Shown: positions 1 through 11,765, counted from the stretch's first letter. The stretch is DNA of 64,000 bases from Massospora cicadina (GCA_022478985.1 JAKSZP010007907.1:186001-250000); one strand, 5' to 3'. Notes: generated by a model from the sequence alone, not told the origin. Program-made: numbers and translations.

Positions 1-317
1 TTCTCATGGTATATTTACTATATAAAGAGGTCCCATTCCTTTGAAAAGAATCTCAATAACAAGCTTTTAACCCCTGAAGTATGCTATAATGACTGCGCCC
101 ATGATAATTCATCATGAGTTTGATAAACCTTTTTCCATGCTCATGATTACCAGCAATGTTGTGGTCAGAGCCATAATGTTCAACTGACTCCAATAAAGCT
201 GATCACCCTATTGCTAAATTCAGTAAGGCTCTGACTAAGGCTGAAAACAACTATATCTTTAGAGAATGGGAGTGCATGGCTGTGCTGTTGGCCATTATGC
301 GTTTTCCTCTACCTGTA
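1..317 (+). mobile_element. Ty3/Gypsy remnant G1: RNase H, proximal part
   Basis: Decayed pol fragment that enters from the left edge. Around 89-181 one frame reads like the start of a Gypsy RNase H domain (MTAPMIIHHEFDKPF, a counterpart of the family's 'SAPVL.HPDF.KPF'). Around 198-300 it reads KFSKALTKAENNY and EWECMAVLLAI, matching 'YFSKTLTKAE.NY...E.E.LAV..A'. The frame then shifts near LYLYG. The domain is cut at 317/318 by LINE L1 and resumes at 5620. RNase H removes the RNA strand during reverse transcription in cytoplasmic particles, but this copy cannot be functional. No LTR for it is visible in the window. Confidence 0.75.
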
Positions 318-334
318 TGGGAAGCACTCTTTAA
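318..334. repeat. 17-bp target-site duplication, copy 1 (LINE L1)
   Basis: TGGGAAGCACTCTTTAA lies next to the 3' end of the minus-strand LINE L1. It is repeated exactly at 5603-5619 next to the 5' end. This is the signature of target-primed reverse transcription. Confidence 0.95.
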
Positions 335-345
335 ATTTTAAATTT

Positions 346-371
346 ATTGCGGGGAAGGCCGACCATGGGAT
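346..371 (-). other. LINE-type shared 3' tail (L1)
   Basis: The minus strand reads CCATGGTCGGCCTTCCCC then GCAATAAATT. Near-identical tails end L2, L3, Z1 and Z2. In LINE biology the 3' end is what the reverse transcriptase recognises, so this is likely the template-recognition segment. Confidence 0.75.
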
Positions 372-439
372 GGACACTTCCAAATATGACTCAGGAAAGA
401 TAAACTTAGTACCAGGGGAGGCACCCCAGAGAAGCGATG

Positions 440-3400
440 CTATCTCTTGTTGCCAGCGGGAACGCCATTTATGGGGAGAGGGGAGGGAACGTGTGAAGGG
501 GCCGAAGCCACTATTGAGCACGTGTGGAGGAAGGGGTCTGATTTGATGAACCAGACTGGGAACCAGGAGGAGACCAGCTGTCAGCGACGCGGTGGGAGAT
601 ATCAAACATCCGCACTTGAAAGCGGTCCACCAAATGAGACCGGAATCTGTGGACAGCTTCTGGGAGGGTGGGGGTGGAGCCTGCGATGGCATCTAAGACG
701 ATCGTGTGGATGGTTCACATGGCGATTGCAACCACCAGAGCATGGAGGGAGGGTGGAAGGGGGAGGCCATTGATAGAGCAAACATATCTCTTGACAGACT
801 GAAGGGATGCTTTTGATCCTGGCCCAGCAGACGTTGAACTTCGCGCCATATCACTTTAGAGGTAGGGCACTTCTCCAGGCGGTGGAACAGCATTCCATAC
901 TGGCCACGCACGATTCAGGATGAGTGTAAAGCGTTAGAGCGCTCAGCTGTATGATACACCCGCCTCAGGAAGCGCCACACATGGGAGCGGACTTGAGGCT
1001 GTAACAGAGGATGGTGTGCGTATTTCCAGATAGACTTTTGGGTCTCAGTGGAATAAGGGATGTCCATCATGTCCAGGTAGTCCGCCCTGGATAGGACTTG
1101 GGGTCAAATGGGGATCACGCCATCATGGATGGGTAGCCCCTGTACCTCTTGTGTGAACTGAGGAGAGGGGCGGCCTCTTCAGGTTGTATGTCCACTAATA
1201 CAAATTCTCCATCCTGCGCTTTGCATGGAGAGTAGGATTCGTTTGTAGTGGGTTTTAGTCCCGTGAGGACCTGTGGCCGATGTGTGTGATGCAAGGTATT
1301 TCATCAGGGAGTGGGGGTTTGATGGATTGTTGAGGCCCAAGGCTGGGGAGAAGTTGGAGCGGGCTGCGCGGGACCAGTGTTGGGATGGGAGTGTAGGAGC
1401 GGTGACTGCCGCGATCCAGGTGCCCAGGATCTTGGCAGCATGGGCTTTGAAGTCAAGCAGGCCCATGTCACCTTGATGATGAGGGCCAAACATGACCTCT
1501 AGCCGTACTGGTGGAGGGCGGCCTGACCAAAGCCATCCTTGCAGCAAAGCATACAGGGATTTGAAGAAGCTTGGGGAGAAGGGGATGGTGTGGGCTCCAA
1601 ACCAGACTTTTGATAGGAGCATAGAGTTGGCAAGAACAACCCTGCCAGTGAGGGTAGTAGGGTGGGCTCTGAGAGAGGCGATTCTCTTCGTCACGTTGTC
1701 CAGTATATGGCACTCCATTACTGCTGACGCATATCCGCCTGCCTCGATCCACACGCCCAGATGGCGCACCGGTCCTATGTTAGGATGTGGCACGAAGGGG
1801 AGCACCAGTGGAGCGGTGTGTGTTGAGTTAGTGGGGCGAGGACGTGAGTGAGCAGATGGGCCGGGTTGGGAACTACTTGCTGGGGCCCAGCAGTTCTGAA
1901 ACTGACCAAGGAGGATGATTTCGGTTTTGGAGGCGTTCAGTGCCGCGTTTCTTACCCAGGAATATTCCTGGATGAGGGCTTCAAGTGCGCGTGCCTCTTT
2001 GTTATTAGACACCCCCACAACGCAATCATCTGCAAATGCCATCATCTTGACTGGGGTTTGGACTGGCACATGGACCCCAGTGAGGTGGGCATTCACATTT
2101 CGCAGTAGTGGGTCAAGGCTGAAGTTGTATAAGAGTGGGCTGAGGGGGTCCCCTTGTCGCAGGCCCCTTTGAGGGCGGACTACTTCCGTTAGGAAGCCTG
2201 GGCCACGCACTGCCATTGTCGCTGATTCCATGAGCATCATCACCCAGTCTATGAAGCGGGGGGTAGGCGGAATTGATGGAGGCAGGCCCTAAGGTATTCC
2301 CAGTTTACTCTATCATAGGCCTTTTGTTGGTCCAAGAATACAAGTGCCCCAGAGGCTGTGGACTGACATACATTAGCCACAGAGTGCACGTTATCCCAAA
2401 TTGACCTTCTGGGGATGAAACCGAATTGTTCTGGGGAGATGGTGGCAGATGCTACAGTCTTTAAACAGTTAGCCATGATTTTTGTTAAAATTTTGGTGTC
2501 TGTGTTTGTTAGAGAAATGGGGCGCCAGTTGGCTAAGTCAAGCTTATCCCCTTTCTTGAAGAGTGTGACAGTAAAGGCCTCATGTCCTCCTGGTAGGAGG
2601 CGCGTTTCCAACAGGCTTTGGTTGAGTGAGGCTAGCAGCAATGGGGATATATATGAAATATTTTTTGTAGAACTCATATGGAATGCCATCTGGGCCTGGG
2701 CATTTTTGGTTTGGCGCACCGCGAATGGCTGTCCATAATTCGTTTGGAGTAATTAAATTCACTATTTCTGGGTATCAGAAAATGGTGCGGATATGAGCTT
2801 GGTCAAGAAATTCCGCCATTTCAGCTGGCTGAATTGGTTCAGCTCAGTATAACTCGGAGTAATATTTTTGCATTTCAATTGCCACTTCGGCCAGTGTGTC
2901 CACAATGGAATTATTCAATCTTCGCACTGTGTACAGGCCATGCTCTGGCATGGTGCGAAATTTTTTAAAGAAGTATGCGGTGCACTTGTCACCTTTAGTG
3001 ATGCGTGTGGCCCTGTATTGGACACAAACCTGATATTTGTGTTGCCTTTTGATTGCGTTGAGGTGGGCGGCTGCCTCCTCCCACTTCCGGCCCCATGCAG
3101 GGCTGTATCCTGTGGCTGGAATGTTGGACTCCAAGTGGGCCAATTCCACCAGTGTGCACGAGATAACCGCCAATGTGGCTCATGAGCGTCTGAAGGAGAG
3201 ATGGCGATAGTGGCAGATGGTGTCCTCTTTGAAAGTTGCCCATGTGGAAATGGGGTCCGCGCAAAATGGTGCAACAAACTTTTTTGCCAAAGTTGCCTCT
3301 TCCACCCACGTGGAAAATCCTGGCAACGCAAGCTCGGGGGGCGGATTTTGCACCAATGTGGGGCCTTTGCAACTGTGATGGGTAAGTGGTATGTTATTGA

Positions 3401-4090
3401 GACCAGTCGGTGGTTGGAGAATTCCATTTTTGTTGTTTTGAAGTGGGAGATGTGGGGTTGGAATTTCGCTGGCATTAGAATAAGGTCAATGTGGGTCATG
3501 GACCTTAATTGGCTGTTGTGGACGTGGGGACGCATCATGTTTTTGAGCAGTGGGGCATGTCGTGGCAGCGCATCCATTAACCCAAGGGTGGCTTTTAGAA
3601 CGCGTAGTTCTACGTGACCCTGTGGGGCGAGGGTGAGGGCGGCCACCGGTCCGTTAGTGAAGTTTAGCCAACAGTTCATGTCACCAACTAGGAAAGAATT
3701 TGGGGGTAGCAGGAGGGACTTGACCAATGAGAAAAATTCCCGACGCTCGTGTACACCATTTGGGGCGTAGATGTTGACAATTGTATGTGCAACGTCAGCC
3801 CATGAGAAGGTGACGATGAGCACTCAGCCATTTAGGGATGTTTCTGAGGATGTGAATTTGAAAAAATTATTTTTCTGAATTAGCACCCCACAGTGCTTTG
3901 ACCAAAAGGATAGGGATGGGAGGAGCATTGTTTTCCAAGCTTCCTCGGAACCTTGTGGACAGTGGGACTCCTGGATGGCCAGGATATCCATGGGTAAATT
4001 GTGTTGTAAAAAACTCAGTTTCCTAGCATGGGATAGGGAGGCCTTGTGTCCAGTGATATTCAGCATCCCTAGAGTGAAGGTTTCCCCCAT
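440..4090 (-). pseudogene. L1 ORF2: APE endonuclease - reverse transcriptase - zinc finger (broken)
   Basis: The plausible start is the ATG at 4090 (MGETFTLGMLNITG), right after ORF1. The endonuclease motifs, in order, are IQESHCP (about 3955-3990), IVNIYAPNG, GDMNCW (3668-3685), HIDLIL (about 3480-3500) and FSNHR (about 3406-3427). The last corresponds to the family's SDH, so the catalytic Asp is Asn. RT motifs are KCPGPDGIPYEFY, ANWRPISLTNTDTK, the motif A region DQQKAYDRVNW (2299-2340), GLRQGDPLSPLLYN and FADD (2025-2036, both Asp kept). A C-terminal zf-RVT-like CCHC motif follows in the 690-910 region. The reading passes through several frames, with breaks near 3823, 2844, 2245 and 1180. 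The role would be to nick the target and copy the element RNA onto it. No RNase H domain is visible. Confidence 0.9.
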
Positions 4091-4174
4091 TGCACCTAAG
4101 GTGCAATGGGGTGGGCCCCAGGGCCCACCAGCCTCTTCAAGGTCCCCACGGGCTTTCACAGCAGCGCGGGTGTT

Positions 4175-5508
4175 AGCAGCAACGCTATCAGGGTTTTTGT
4201 TAATTTTTGTGGAAAGAGTTGCATTGGCTTTGGCCTTCGCTTTTTGTTTTCCTGACGTCGGACGAATTTTTTGTGGTGCGGATAAGTTCAGTGCACCATT
4301 GAGCGGGGCAAAAAAAATTTTCGGTTGGGATAGGTCCCAATTCGGTTTTGACTGGAGCTTGGGTGCAGCAATTGGGTGAGATTGAATCACCCATCGGATC
4401 CTTGGATTGAGTGGCCCGCTTGGCATGGGCCTCCCAATCTGATTGGGTGATAGATTCCCGAGTTGCTTCTGCTGTGAAGGTCTCCATGTCCTCCTGGCGT
4501 TGTGAGTGTGGGATGGTGGTGGTGGCCTTGGCCGCTTCCTTGGCCGCGGCCCTACGGGCCTGCTTGGCCTTCTTCCACTCCTGTGGGGGGATGGGATTTA
4601 CTAATAGGTAGCAGCCTTGTGCTCCCCACAGGAAAGCCTCCTTGGTGCTTGCGATTGGTTTGTAGTGCGCCTCTCCGCTGGCCATGGCCGCTGAGGGGTG
4701 CTCTTGGAATGTGACACCCTCCTTGATGGAGCATGCATGCGCCTTATGGCCAAATGTGTCACAGTGGGTGCAGATGGTGGGCGCGCTGTCCACGGTCACC
4801 TGGAATGGGTGGGTGGTATGCCCTGCATGTCAATAAAGGTGGAGTGCGGGATCTGGGTTAGGTCCTTCGTGATCTCCTCAGTTGGGGTCAGAACTGCGAT
4901 GGCTTTGCCAGTGCACAGGTGTGGCATCACCGTGAAACGTTGCATTTTGAAAGATTGTATTTCGCCATATATGGCGAGGCCATCTTTCAGTTGTTGCTCC
5001 AAAATGTCACATTTTACCGTAGTAGGCAAAAAGTCAAACGTGAGGAAAATTTGGTTTGATTTTGTCCATCTGGTGCATTTGGTTTTAATGACCCGTTGCC
5101 CTTCAGGAAGGTCGACCACTATGCGCACCGCTGCAGCCTCATCTGCTGCTATTTTACTTTTGAAACCTAGGTCCAGCCAACCACGCAACATGGAGTGAGG
5201 TGCAACGTACACCGCGGTCAGGAAAATTTTGTGTACATCTTCACAAAATTTTTCCCATAAGGCCTTTTTTTGGATGTCCAGATACACACGGACTCCAAAT
5301 TCCACTGACAAAAGTGGCTGGGAGTGTGGCGTGTTGATGTACTGGTTGCATCGTGCTTGCCACGCGAGTATCTCTGGGGAAATTGTGACTGCCAGTTTTT
5401 TGAGATTTGTGTCTATTCCACCGGATTCTCTGGGGCGTTTTGAACGTTAGAGGCCGCGGGCCTTCCGCCTGCTCCTCTTGCCTTGCTTGCCCAACTGCTC
5501 CCAGACAT
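4175..5508 (-). pseudogene. L1 ORF1: RNA-binding protein with CCHC zinc knuckle (broken)
   Basis: The start ATG at 5508 aligns with the L2 start (MSGSSWASK versus MLWSSWASK). A core at about 5311-4796 (MSVEFGVRVYLDIQKKALW to LTPTEEITKDLTQ) is preserved in L1, L2 and L3 and looks like an RRM-type fold. It is followed by the zinc knuckle CTHCDTFGHKAHAC (CX2CX4HX4C) and then an Ala/Lys-rich stretch (KKAKQARRAAAKEAAKA). The expected role is to bind element RNA as the nucleoprotein particle. A frameshift near 4796/4799 separates core and knuckle. Another, at about 4200-4430, obscures the junction with ORF2. Confidence 0.87.
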
Positions 5509-5602
5509 GGGCGCAGACTAATCTCCTCTGTGAGATTATCAAACTAGATTTAGTCTTGAATTGAATAGGTTGCAAAAGTGTTTGCAATGAGAGAGAAAAG
5601 TT

Positions 5603-5619
5603 TGGGAAGCACTCTTTAA
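5603..5619. repeat. 17-bp target-site duplication, copy 2 (LINE L1)
   Basis: Exact copy of 318-334, immediately upstream (in element sense) of the L1 5' UTR. Confidence 0.95.
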
Positions 5620-5800
5620 CTATAACTTATCATACATCATTGAAGTGGTTTCAGAAATAGAAAGATCCCAATGGGCAACTTGCTAAATGAGCCCTCAAGT
5701 TGCAAAACTACAATTTTTTAATTATTCATCAAGATGGGGCACCATAATGCTGATGGGTTATTCATGTCAGAAAATTAACCAGATGGATTCCTCCCAATCA
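5620..5800 (+). mobile_element. Ty3/Gypsy remnant G1: RNase H, distal part
   Basis: Directly continues the domain interrupted by L1. It reads LTITYHTSLKWFQK, stop, KDPNGQLAK, stop, ALKLQNYNFLIIH, then H.NADG near 5750. The family pattern is 'T.ITDH.SLKWF....DP.GRLARW.LKLQ.YDF.I.HR.G..N.ADGLS'. Two stops stand where Trp or a similar codon is expected. Homology fades after about 5800. Confidence 0.75.
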
Positions 5801-6305
5801 TAAAATCAAGGAGGTTAATAGTGGGGCATGATTGCTGGTTAATGCCTAGTTAAGTAGATTTTAGTGTTATAATTGCTATTTGATGCTCTCTATTATAAGT
5901 GAGTTGAGGCCTTTTGAAGTATTAAGGATAATCCCAAGTATAATGTTATTTGAAGGTCAATACCAGCAACCAATGCTGAGGATAGTGACCACTTAATTAC
6001 TAATAAATCAGGTTGGGTGAAACCTAGTTTGACGCCAACTACCAATTGTGTTCCATTGTGGAATTTTCTGTCAGAAAGCTGAGGCTTCTTTTATCAAAAA
6101 TCTGATGATTCTTTCGCTGCTCTGAATCTGAGTAATGGCAACTAATGCCAAGAATGCTCAAATATGTTCATAATAGAAGTTTGTATATGAATGACCAGAT
6201 AACTGTGCCAAGGATGGGTCAAAATAATATTTGGTGTTTGGGAAAATTAATCTGGAGGGAATAAGTATTTCAGATGACTGAAAATCAAAATGAGGTTCCA
6301 GTTTG
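5801..6305. other. AT-rich interval without recognisable gene
   Basis: Between the G1 RNase H end and the G2 5' LTR. Both strands have only short frames. I see no Gypsy integrase motif, so the rest of G1 was deleted or has decayed beyond recognition. Confidence 0.5.
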
Positions 6306-6310
6306 GTTGG
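6306..6310. repeat. 5-bp target-site duplication of G2, left
   Basis: GTTGG just outside the 5' LTR. GCTGG follows the 3' LTR at 12339-12343 (4 of 5 match, one transition). Five-bp duplications are usual for Ty3/Gypsy integration. Confidence 0.6.
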
Positions 6311-6881
6311 TGTTGTGATTCTGATATGACTGGACAGAAAGCCTGAAATAACCGCGGCGGATTGGCCAAAATCCATTGACAATAATTATAGGGTACAAAT
6401 ATTTGAGCGCTTTGGGGTGAGGTGGTATTGGTTCAGGTGGATGGTTATTGAATAGCCTCCAAATAAGGCAGTCAGGAGATGTCGTTTCATGAAAAATAAT
6501 TGGTAAATTGCCTTAAACTTAAGCGAACGTGAATTTAAAGAATGTAGACTCTACTAGAACCAATGAGAATATGGTGTAATGAATAGTCTAAGTAAAGGGG
6601 TCAGTATTAAACAAAGTCAATAACATATAAGCGAAGGAGAAGATTGAAACGGGAGGATTGTTACAAGGGAAAAAAGATGAGAGCACCAAAGATCAACTGA
6701 AAATATTATGTTATAGTAAAAAAATTTGTAATGTCAATTGATCCATATTATAATATTCATTTGTTTTAAGTGTGTTCCAAGGACCAGCGATCTCCATATC
6801 ATCCATCCTATTGCTCAGTGGGTTTGACCCTGTGCAAAGACCCTTTGGCATATCTGCAAAGTATCGCCAAAATTTATAACA
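6311..6881 (+). repeat. G2 5' LTR (571 bp)
   Basis: Starts TGTTGTGATTCTGATATGAC and ends CAAAATTTATAACA, so TG...CA. It is collinear along its full length with 11766-12338. It is also related to the minus-strand LTR at 63035-63580 and the partial LTR at 63716-64000. Shared landmarks include ATGACTGGA near the start, GGTTATTG(G/A)AT(C/A)GCCTCCAAATAAGG, and TTGCTCAGTGGGTTTGACCC near the end. The two LTRs differ by many substitutions and small indels, so this is an old insertion. Confidence 0.9.
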
Positions 6882-6897
6882 GTGCTGATCACTACAG
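6882..6897 (+). promoter_or_regulatory. G2 primer-binding-site region
   Basis: Directly after the LTR stands GTGCTGATCACTACAGG. It is a decayed form of the TGGTGCTC(A)CTACAGG seen after the LTRs of G4 and G5, and so is likely the site where a tRNA primes minus-strand synthesis. Confidence 0.45.
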
Positions 6898-6964
6898 GGG
6901 GCTTTGATCAATTACAAAAAAATAATAATTTCAAAGCAGAAATCCATGTCGCATCAGTATTGCT

Positions 6965-7830
6965 TTGATGGGGGACTTCACATCATGCTACACTAGTCAA
7001 ATATGTGGAACTCAAACTTGCCTTGGACGCCATTCTCAAAAGGCAGGATGTGCTATTTCAGGTGGGTCTGTAGTGATAAGCTGCCTCAAATCAAGATGGG
7101 AATTTTATGGGTTCTTTATGCAATTCAAGTTTGCGATGGAAGGAGCCTCAGACCGGAAGAAAGCAGAACTGTTAATATCCACCTTGGATGTTGGAAGTGT
7201 TGACCAAGTCACCTGCTATTTTCCAAACAGCTCCATTACATACCAAGAAGTGAAAGATACTGTGGTACAGTTTTGAGGAGCGTCAGAGATGTCACAGCAG
7301 AAGGCTGAGTTCTTGACCATTGGGTTCAGCGTAATGAGACCCTCAAAGCGTTTGTGATCAATTTATGGTAACAGCTATGTGTTAAATGGGGCAGGAGTTT
7401 TATCCAAATCCAACATGTACATTTTGATGATCTCCTCAGTAAAGCCATACTATGAGCTGTACAATGTCATGACCATAATCTTGGATATCAATGTAACCCT
7501 GCTTAAAATTGTTTAGTTTTTGCATTGTTTATCCATACCCTTCCCTCCACCCAATACAGAATGGAACCCTTACGCTGCCGTCACTGGATCATCTTATGTG
7601 TGGGAATTCGCATGTTCAGTTCAGAGTCTGCTGAGTTACCCCAAGGAGTTCAACTTCCGCCCCATACCTGCTTATTGTTTAACGTCCCAGCTATTAACCT
7701 GTTTTAATTACACTGATTGCCAACAATAAAATTATTGGCAAGTCTCATATTACAATAATCAAGGACTCAGGTCCTATGGGGTTAATTGTTTTGAATGCAG
7801 TCTCCCTGAGCACCTGGCACAAGGTTGCCA
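6965..7830 (+). pseudogene. G2 gag with CCHC zinc knuckle (broken)
   Basis: Short frames carry a gag-like region, for example FMQFKFAMEGASDRKKAELL near 7110-7170 and YQEVKDTVVQF near 7240-7275, paralleled in G5 at 57800-57950. The knuckle CFECSLPEHLAQGC (CX2CX4HX4C) lies at 7788-7828. Gag would form the particle and bind element RNA. The frame changes and stops several times, so no full-length capsid protein can be made. Confidence 0.65.
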
Positions 7831-8329
7831 ATCATCAAGTCCACTAAATACAGCAGGAACAGTACTACCAAGGAAAAGTCAATGCAGAATAGAGACGGGA
7901 CTAATCTACCTCCACTATCCCAATCCCAAATGTGCCACCTGAACCTTTCAACGGATATTCAGCGGAAGTCCTCCCATATGATGACTCATTTCTATATCAG
8001 CAACTAATTGGGGGTGAATATATAGACACAAGTGCAAGCCAAAGACATGGCGGAAGGAGACCTCTGGAGCAACCAAAGCCATATGCTTGTCAAATGCTTG
8101 ACCAGGTTTCCCCTGACCAGCTGGATCCCTCTTCTGATGCAACTTCCCTGAAAGGAGTAACGTCGCCCTTCTGGTAACCAATATCATCCAAGAATACCAT
8201 AAAACTGGTGAAAGGTTTATGATTTTTTTTTGGGGAAAGAGATCCTTTGAATGTACACATCCAACAGTCAAAAATTTTTATTCCAAATGTACAAATGTAT
8301 TTTGTGGTAGTTAAAATCTGAGTTTGTGA

Positions 8330-8660
8330 CTTAATAGATATGGGCGCCCTGTTCAACATAGTTTCTACTAAGTTAGTGGCGTTATTGACAATATACCCTG
8401 ATGAAATCATTGAATAGTGTAAGGGACCTCTGGAACTGAAAACACAATCTCAGAGGGAGCGTATAGTGCGTTGCCCTTGCAGTTTGGGTCATTTGTCATC
8501 GTAGCTCCAGTTATAGTGCTGCTGAACAGCTGTTATGACCTACTAATTGAAACTACATATATGTGACACTTTGGTGCTGTCATCAATATGACAGAAGAGA
8601 TGTTCCAAATTCTAGGGCAGCGGATCCAATTTATTTTACCTCAAATAGAGTGCCAAAGGA
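8330..8660 (+). pseudogene. G2 retropepsin-like protease remnant
   Basis: Reads GALFNIVSTKLVALL around 8343-8390, matching the region after the catalytic DTG in G5 (DTGAPVNKISAKLVAKL, 59035). Downstream, ILGQRI-like and IYF-like residues parallel G5 but in shifted frames. The catalytic DTG itself is not intact here (DMGAL in this frame). Confidence 0.5.
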
Positions 8661-9339
8661 TTCAGTGCATATGGGGCAAGTCAACCTTATTAATAGTGAT
8701 GGTGTAATTCTGGTGTGTTACCATTGATTAAAGAGCAAGACATGAGTTCTCCCCATCAGATATGCAAATATCAAGGATTGCCTCTCCAAGCAGCCAGGCC
8801 TATATCCATTCCTTCCGGTCCTCAAATAATAGTAAACATCAAGTTGGAGGTAGAAGTACCAGTAGAGCTTTATGGGGAAAATATTGGCTTTTACCAGCAA
8901 CCATGGCTTGAGCCTCACGTGGCTCCAGGCATTATACTACCAGGATAAGGGGAGATCAAGGTTCTACTAGCAAATCTAAAAATGGAACCATTGCAAATCC
9001 ATTGACACCAAATAGTGGCATATTTACATATGATCCCCTTTGAGGAGGTCCTTCAGGTTTATAAGTTTGGGTCGCTGGATAAATTTGGTCTGCCCATCAA
9101 ACCATAGCTTAGCGTAATGGCATTGGTACCGCGCAAAAGTTTAATGGGGTTATTGGAAGACCAGAATAATCAAGCGGAGGCTTTATTTCTAAAGTACTAG
9201 GAGATATTTGCTGTTGATGACCAAGATTTAGGGTGCGCATGGAGATGCTACATCAATTGGACATAGGGGGTCATCCTACCATCAGTTCTCAGCCAATCCT
9301 CCAATCTAGGGCAGCTAAAGAATTAGTTACCAAGAAGAA

Positions 9340-9990
9340 CTAAAAAACAGCTGTAGCAAGGTATGCTTGAACTATCAAAGAGTCTATGGACTTCTCCTGT
9401 TCTGATTGTAAAAAATAATAATCGCACTAAATGGGTAATAGACTATTAGAAGCTCAACAGCATCACCAAGGAGGACTTGTATCCCTTTTTATGGATTGAT
9501 GATGCTTTGGTTCAATTAGGGGAAACCTATTACTTATTGTTGACTGTTTAGTATCCAGTTACTGGAAGGTTGAGTTGCTTATGGCAGAACAGGAGAGATG
9601 TGTCATAATCACCTCCAAGGGGCTTTTTCAACTTACCCGTATGCCTCAAGGGCTGTGTAACGCCCCAGCTACATTCCTACGGGTGATGGACACTACTTTT
9701 GAAGATCTAAAGTTGTCATGCATCCTTGTGTACCTCACCAACATCAATGTCTTCTGCACGTTCTCCAATCACCTTAACCATTCGTAGGAATTATTCCGCC
9801 TGCTGGAAGAGCCTAACATCAAGATCAAGCCCTGTAAACGTCACTTTTTCAAGGGCAAGCTGGAGTACATCGGCTTTGTGGTAAATGCTACATGGCTTAA
9901 ACTTCAACTGGCCAAGGTGGAGGCAATTTTAAAGATGAAAACGCCCAACAGTAAGCAGTACATTCAGATATTTTTGGGGATGGCAAGCTT
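9340..9990 (+). pseudogene. G2 reverse transcriptase (broken, catalytic Asp lost)
   Basis: The best stretch is 9575-9787: MLMAEQERCVIITSKGLFQ, then LTRMPQGLCNAPATFLR (the family's 'MPFGL.NAPATFQR'), then CILVYLTNINVF. The last motif should be YLDDI.VF; here the two catalytic aspartates read Thr-Asn, so polymerisation would be impossible. The thumb follows (KIKPCKRHFFKGKLEYIGFVV) in another frame after a stop at 9787. Upstream motifs carry stops. Confidence 0.85.
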
Positions 9991-10089
9991 TACTGTCGCT
10001 TAATACTCAACTTCAGTTGTATTGGAGGTCCATTATTTGAGTTACTAAAAAAGCCGCGTAAGAATGGACGGAACACTGTAACCACTTAT

Positions 10090-10530
10090 TTGATACACTC
10101 TGGATGACGTTGATCAATGCGCCAGTGCTATTCTATCCAAACTTTGAAAAAATTTATTGTACAGATGGATGCGACCATTTCTGATGTTGGGGAAGTTCTG
10201 TCCCAACAAGAAGATGAAGGGGAGGAGCGCCAAGTTGCATACTGCAGCCATAGCTTTAATTGCCATAAACGTAAATACACCATGACTGAGCAGGAGTACT
10301 TAGCAGTGTTATATGCATATAAGCAATTCAGGGTAATTTGCATGGGGTAAGGCTCAAAGTCATATTAGATCATGACTTGTTACGCTGGTTGCAGATCTTA
10401 GAGAGTTTGAATGGCGTCTAGCACGATGGGCTCTCAAACAGCAGGCTTATTATTTTAATACTCTTCACTGACCTAGAGCCAAACACCAAAATGCAGATTG
10501 CTTATCGAGTTTACAAACAATTGCAGTTAG
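10090..10530 (+). pseudogene. G2 RNase H remnant
   Basis: The frame at 10117-10350 reads KKFIVQMDATISDVGEVLSQQ, then GEERQVAYCSHSF and KYTMTEQEYLAVLYAYKQF. This is the usual Gypsy RNase H order with Asp (QMDAT) and Glu (EQEYLAV) present. It breaks by frameshift near 10345, and the C-terminal HQNADCLS-type end is at about 10480-10510. Confidence 0.8.
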
Positions 10531-10639
10531 GGCGGATCTCATTGATGTAATGTATGACAAAATTCTCAGTGGCTGATATGATGACAAAATGCCGCAAGTG
10601 ATAAAGGCATTAAATGAGATGCAAGCCAATATCTTCTAG

Positions 10640-11755
10640 CAGAATGGAGAGTTTTACAAGCGGATTTGCGATTCTATGATGAACTTCTGTGACCCACATC
10701 ATGGCCTAGTCTTATTATGAGCGCACATAAGGCAGTCAGACATTGCATCTGCAAGATGATGGAATTGTTGCGGCCTTGGTATTACTGGAAGATCATGAAC
10801 TTCAATGTGCTTGAAACTATCTCCTGTTGCCACCAGTGCCAATTGGAAAAGCCGTTCTGCCAGAAGACCTCATCCCAGGTGGTGAAACTGCATGTTTCTT
10901 GACAAACAATTTCTTTTGCTGTCATTGGCCCTCTGCCAATGGTAGCTAACCAGTCCAAATACATTCTGGTGGAATTTGACCACTTGACTAAGTGGGTTGA
11001 AGTGTGGGTAATAAAAGTTTGGGGGCGGTCACAGTGGACAAGTTTTTGATGGAATGTATTATCAGCGGCATGGCTGCCCTCAGTTCACCCTAACCAATAA
11101 TGGAACTAACTTCACTTCCCACGTCCTTTTGAAGCTGAATGATCTTATGGCCAGCCGCAGGGTTCTAACGACCCCATACCACCCTGAGTATAATGGGATG
11201 CTTGAGCGACTTAATGGGACTTTAGTGAGAATACTCTGTAAACTGGTAGCGGATCAACCTTCAAACTGTATTTTCTCCTATCCACCGCCATTTTTGTTTA
11301 TAACATTAGCTATCATATTACCATGGGGAAGATCTCCTTTTATTTACTGTATGGAAGAAACACTGCTCTTCTGGTGTGCTCTATGCCTGCTTAGAAGATA
11401 TGGCGGAATGGGCCCCCAACATTATTTTGACAACCTTAGCTAACACGCAAATCAATTTTCAAACCAAAGCATACTCGTTCAGCTTAACCAAGGAGATAAA
11501 GAATCAAGCTGCCAATCAGGTTCAGCAGAGTGGCCTAGCACAGTTTAAAGATGGATACATGGTCCTATTCCATGATCAACATGGGTTCAACTAGAAATAC
11601 AAGCTGGCCTGTATTTGAATTGGTCCATTTGAAGTTATTGAGAAAATGGGTGTCAACGCCTATACCATTAAGGACCCTACGAGCGGTCAGATTATTAACC
11701 AAGTCACGAAAAGTTCCTCTAGGCATATAAGCAATAAGAGCCTATTTGCCCAGTT
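10640..11755 (+). pseudogene. G2 integrase (broken)
   Basis: The N-terminal HHCC zinc-binding part shows AHKAVRH (10720-10744) and SCCHQCQLEKPF (about 10822-10855). The core has FDHLTKWVEV (about 10975-11005), [13 protein letters not shown] (11087-11125, Asn where the second catalytic Asp of 'SDNGTNF' belongs) and GMLERLNGT (Glu present). The C-terminal domain reads LVLFHDQHGF-like near 11560-11590, then a TAG stop, then KLACI.IGPFEVI. It would insert cDNA into chromosomes. It is inactive through stops, frameshifts and the Asp-to-Asn change. Confidence 0.85.
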
Positions 11756-11765
11756 AAGGGGGTAA

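Larger units (their letters stand above)
335..5602 (-). mobile_element. LINE-type non-LTR retrotransposon L1, full length, decayed
   Basis: A 5.27-kb element bounded by an exact 17-bp TSD. Read on the minus strand it has a short 5' UTR, ORF1 (RRM-like region plus CCHC zinc knuckle), ORF2 (APE endonuclease, RT, C-terminal CCHC) and a 3' UTR ending in the tail CCATGGTCGGCCTTCCCC followed by AATAAA-like A-rich sequence. It is collinear with L2 (20022-25277). It interrupts the RNase H domain of G1, so it is younger than G1. Frameshifts and stops affect both ORFs. The architecture resembles fungal Tad-type LINEs; the clade assignment is inference and needs an RT tree. Confidence 0.93.

Noticed and set aside
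447..773. Plus-strand frame of 108 codons
   Set aside because: It is antisense to the C-terminal part of L1 ORF2. The GC-rich LINE makes long shadow frames on both strands.
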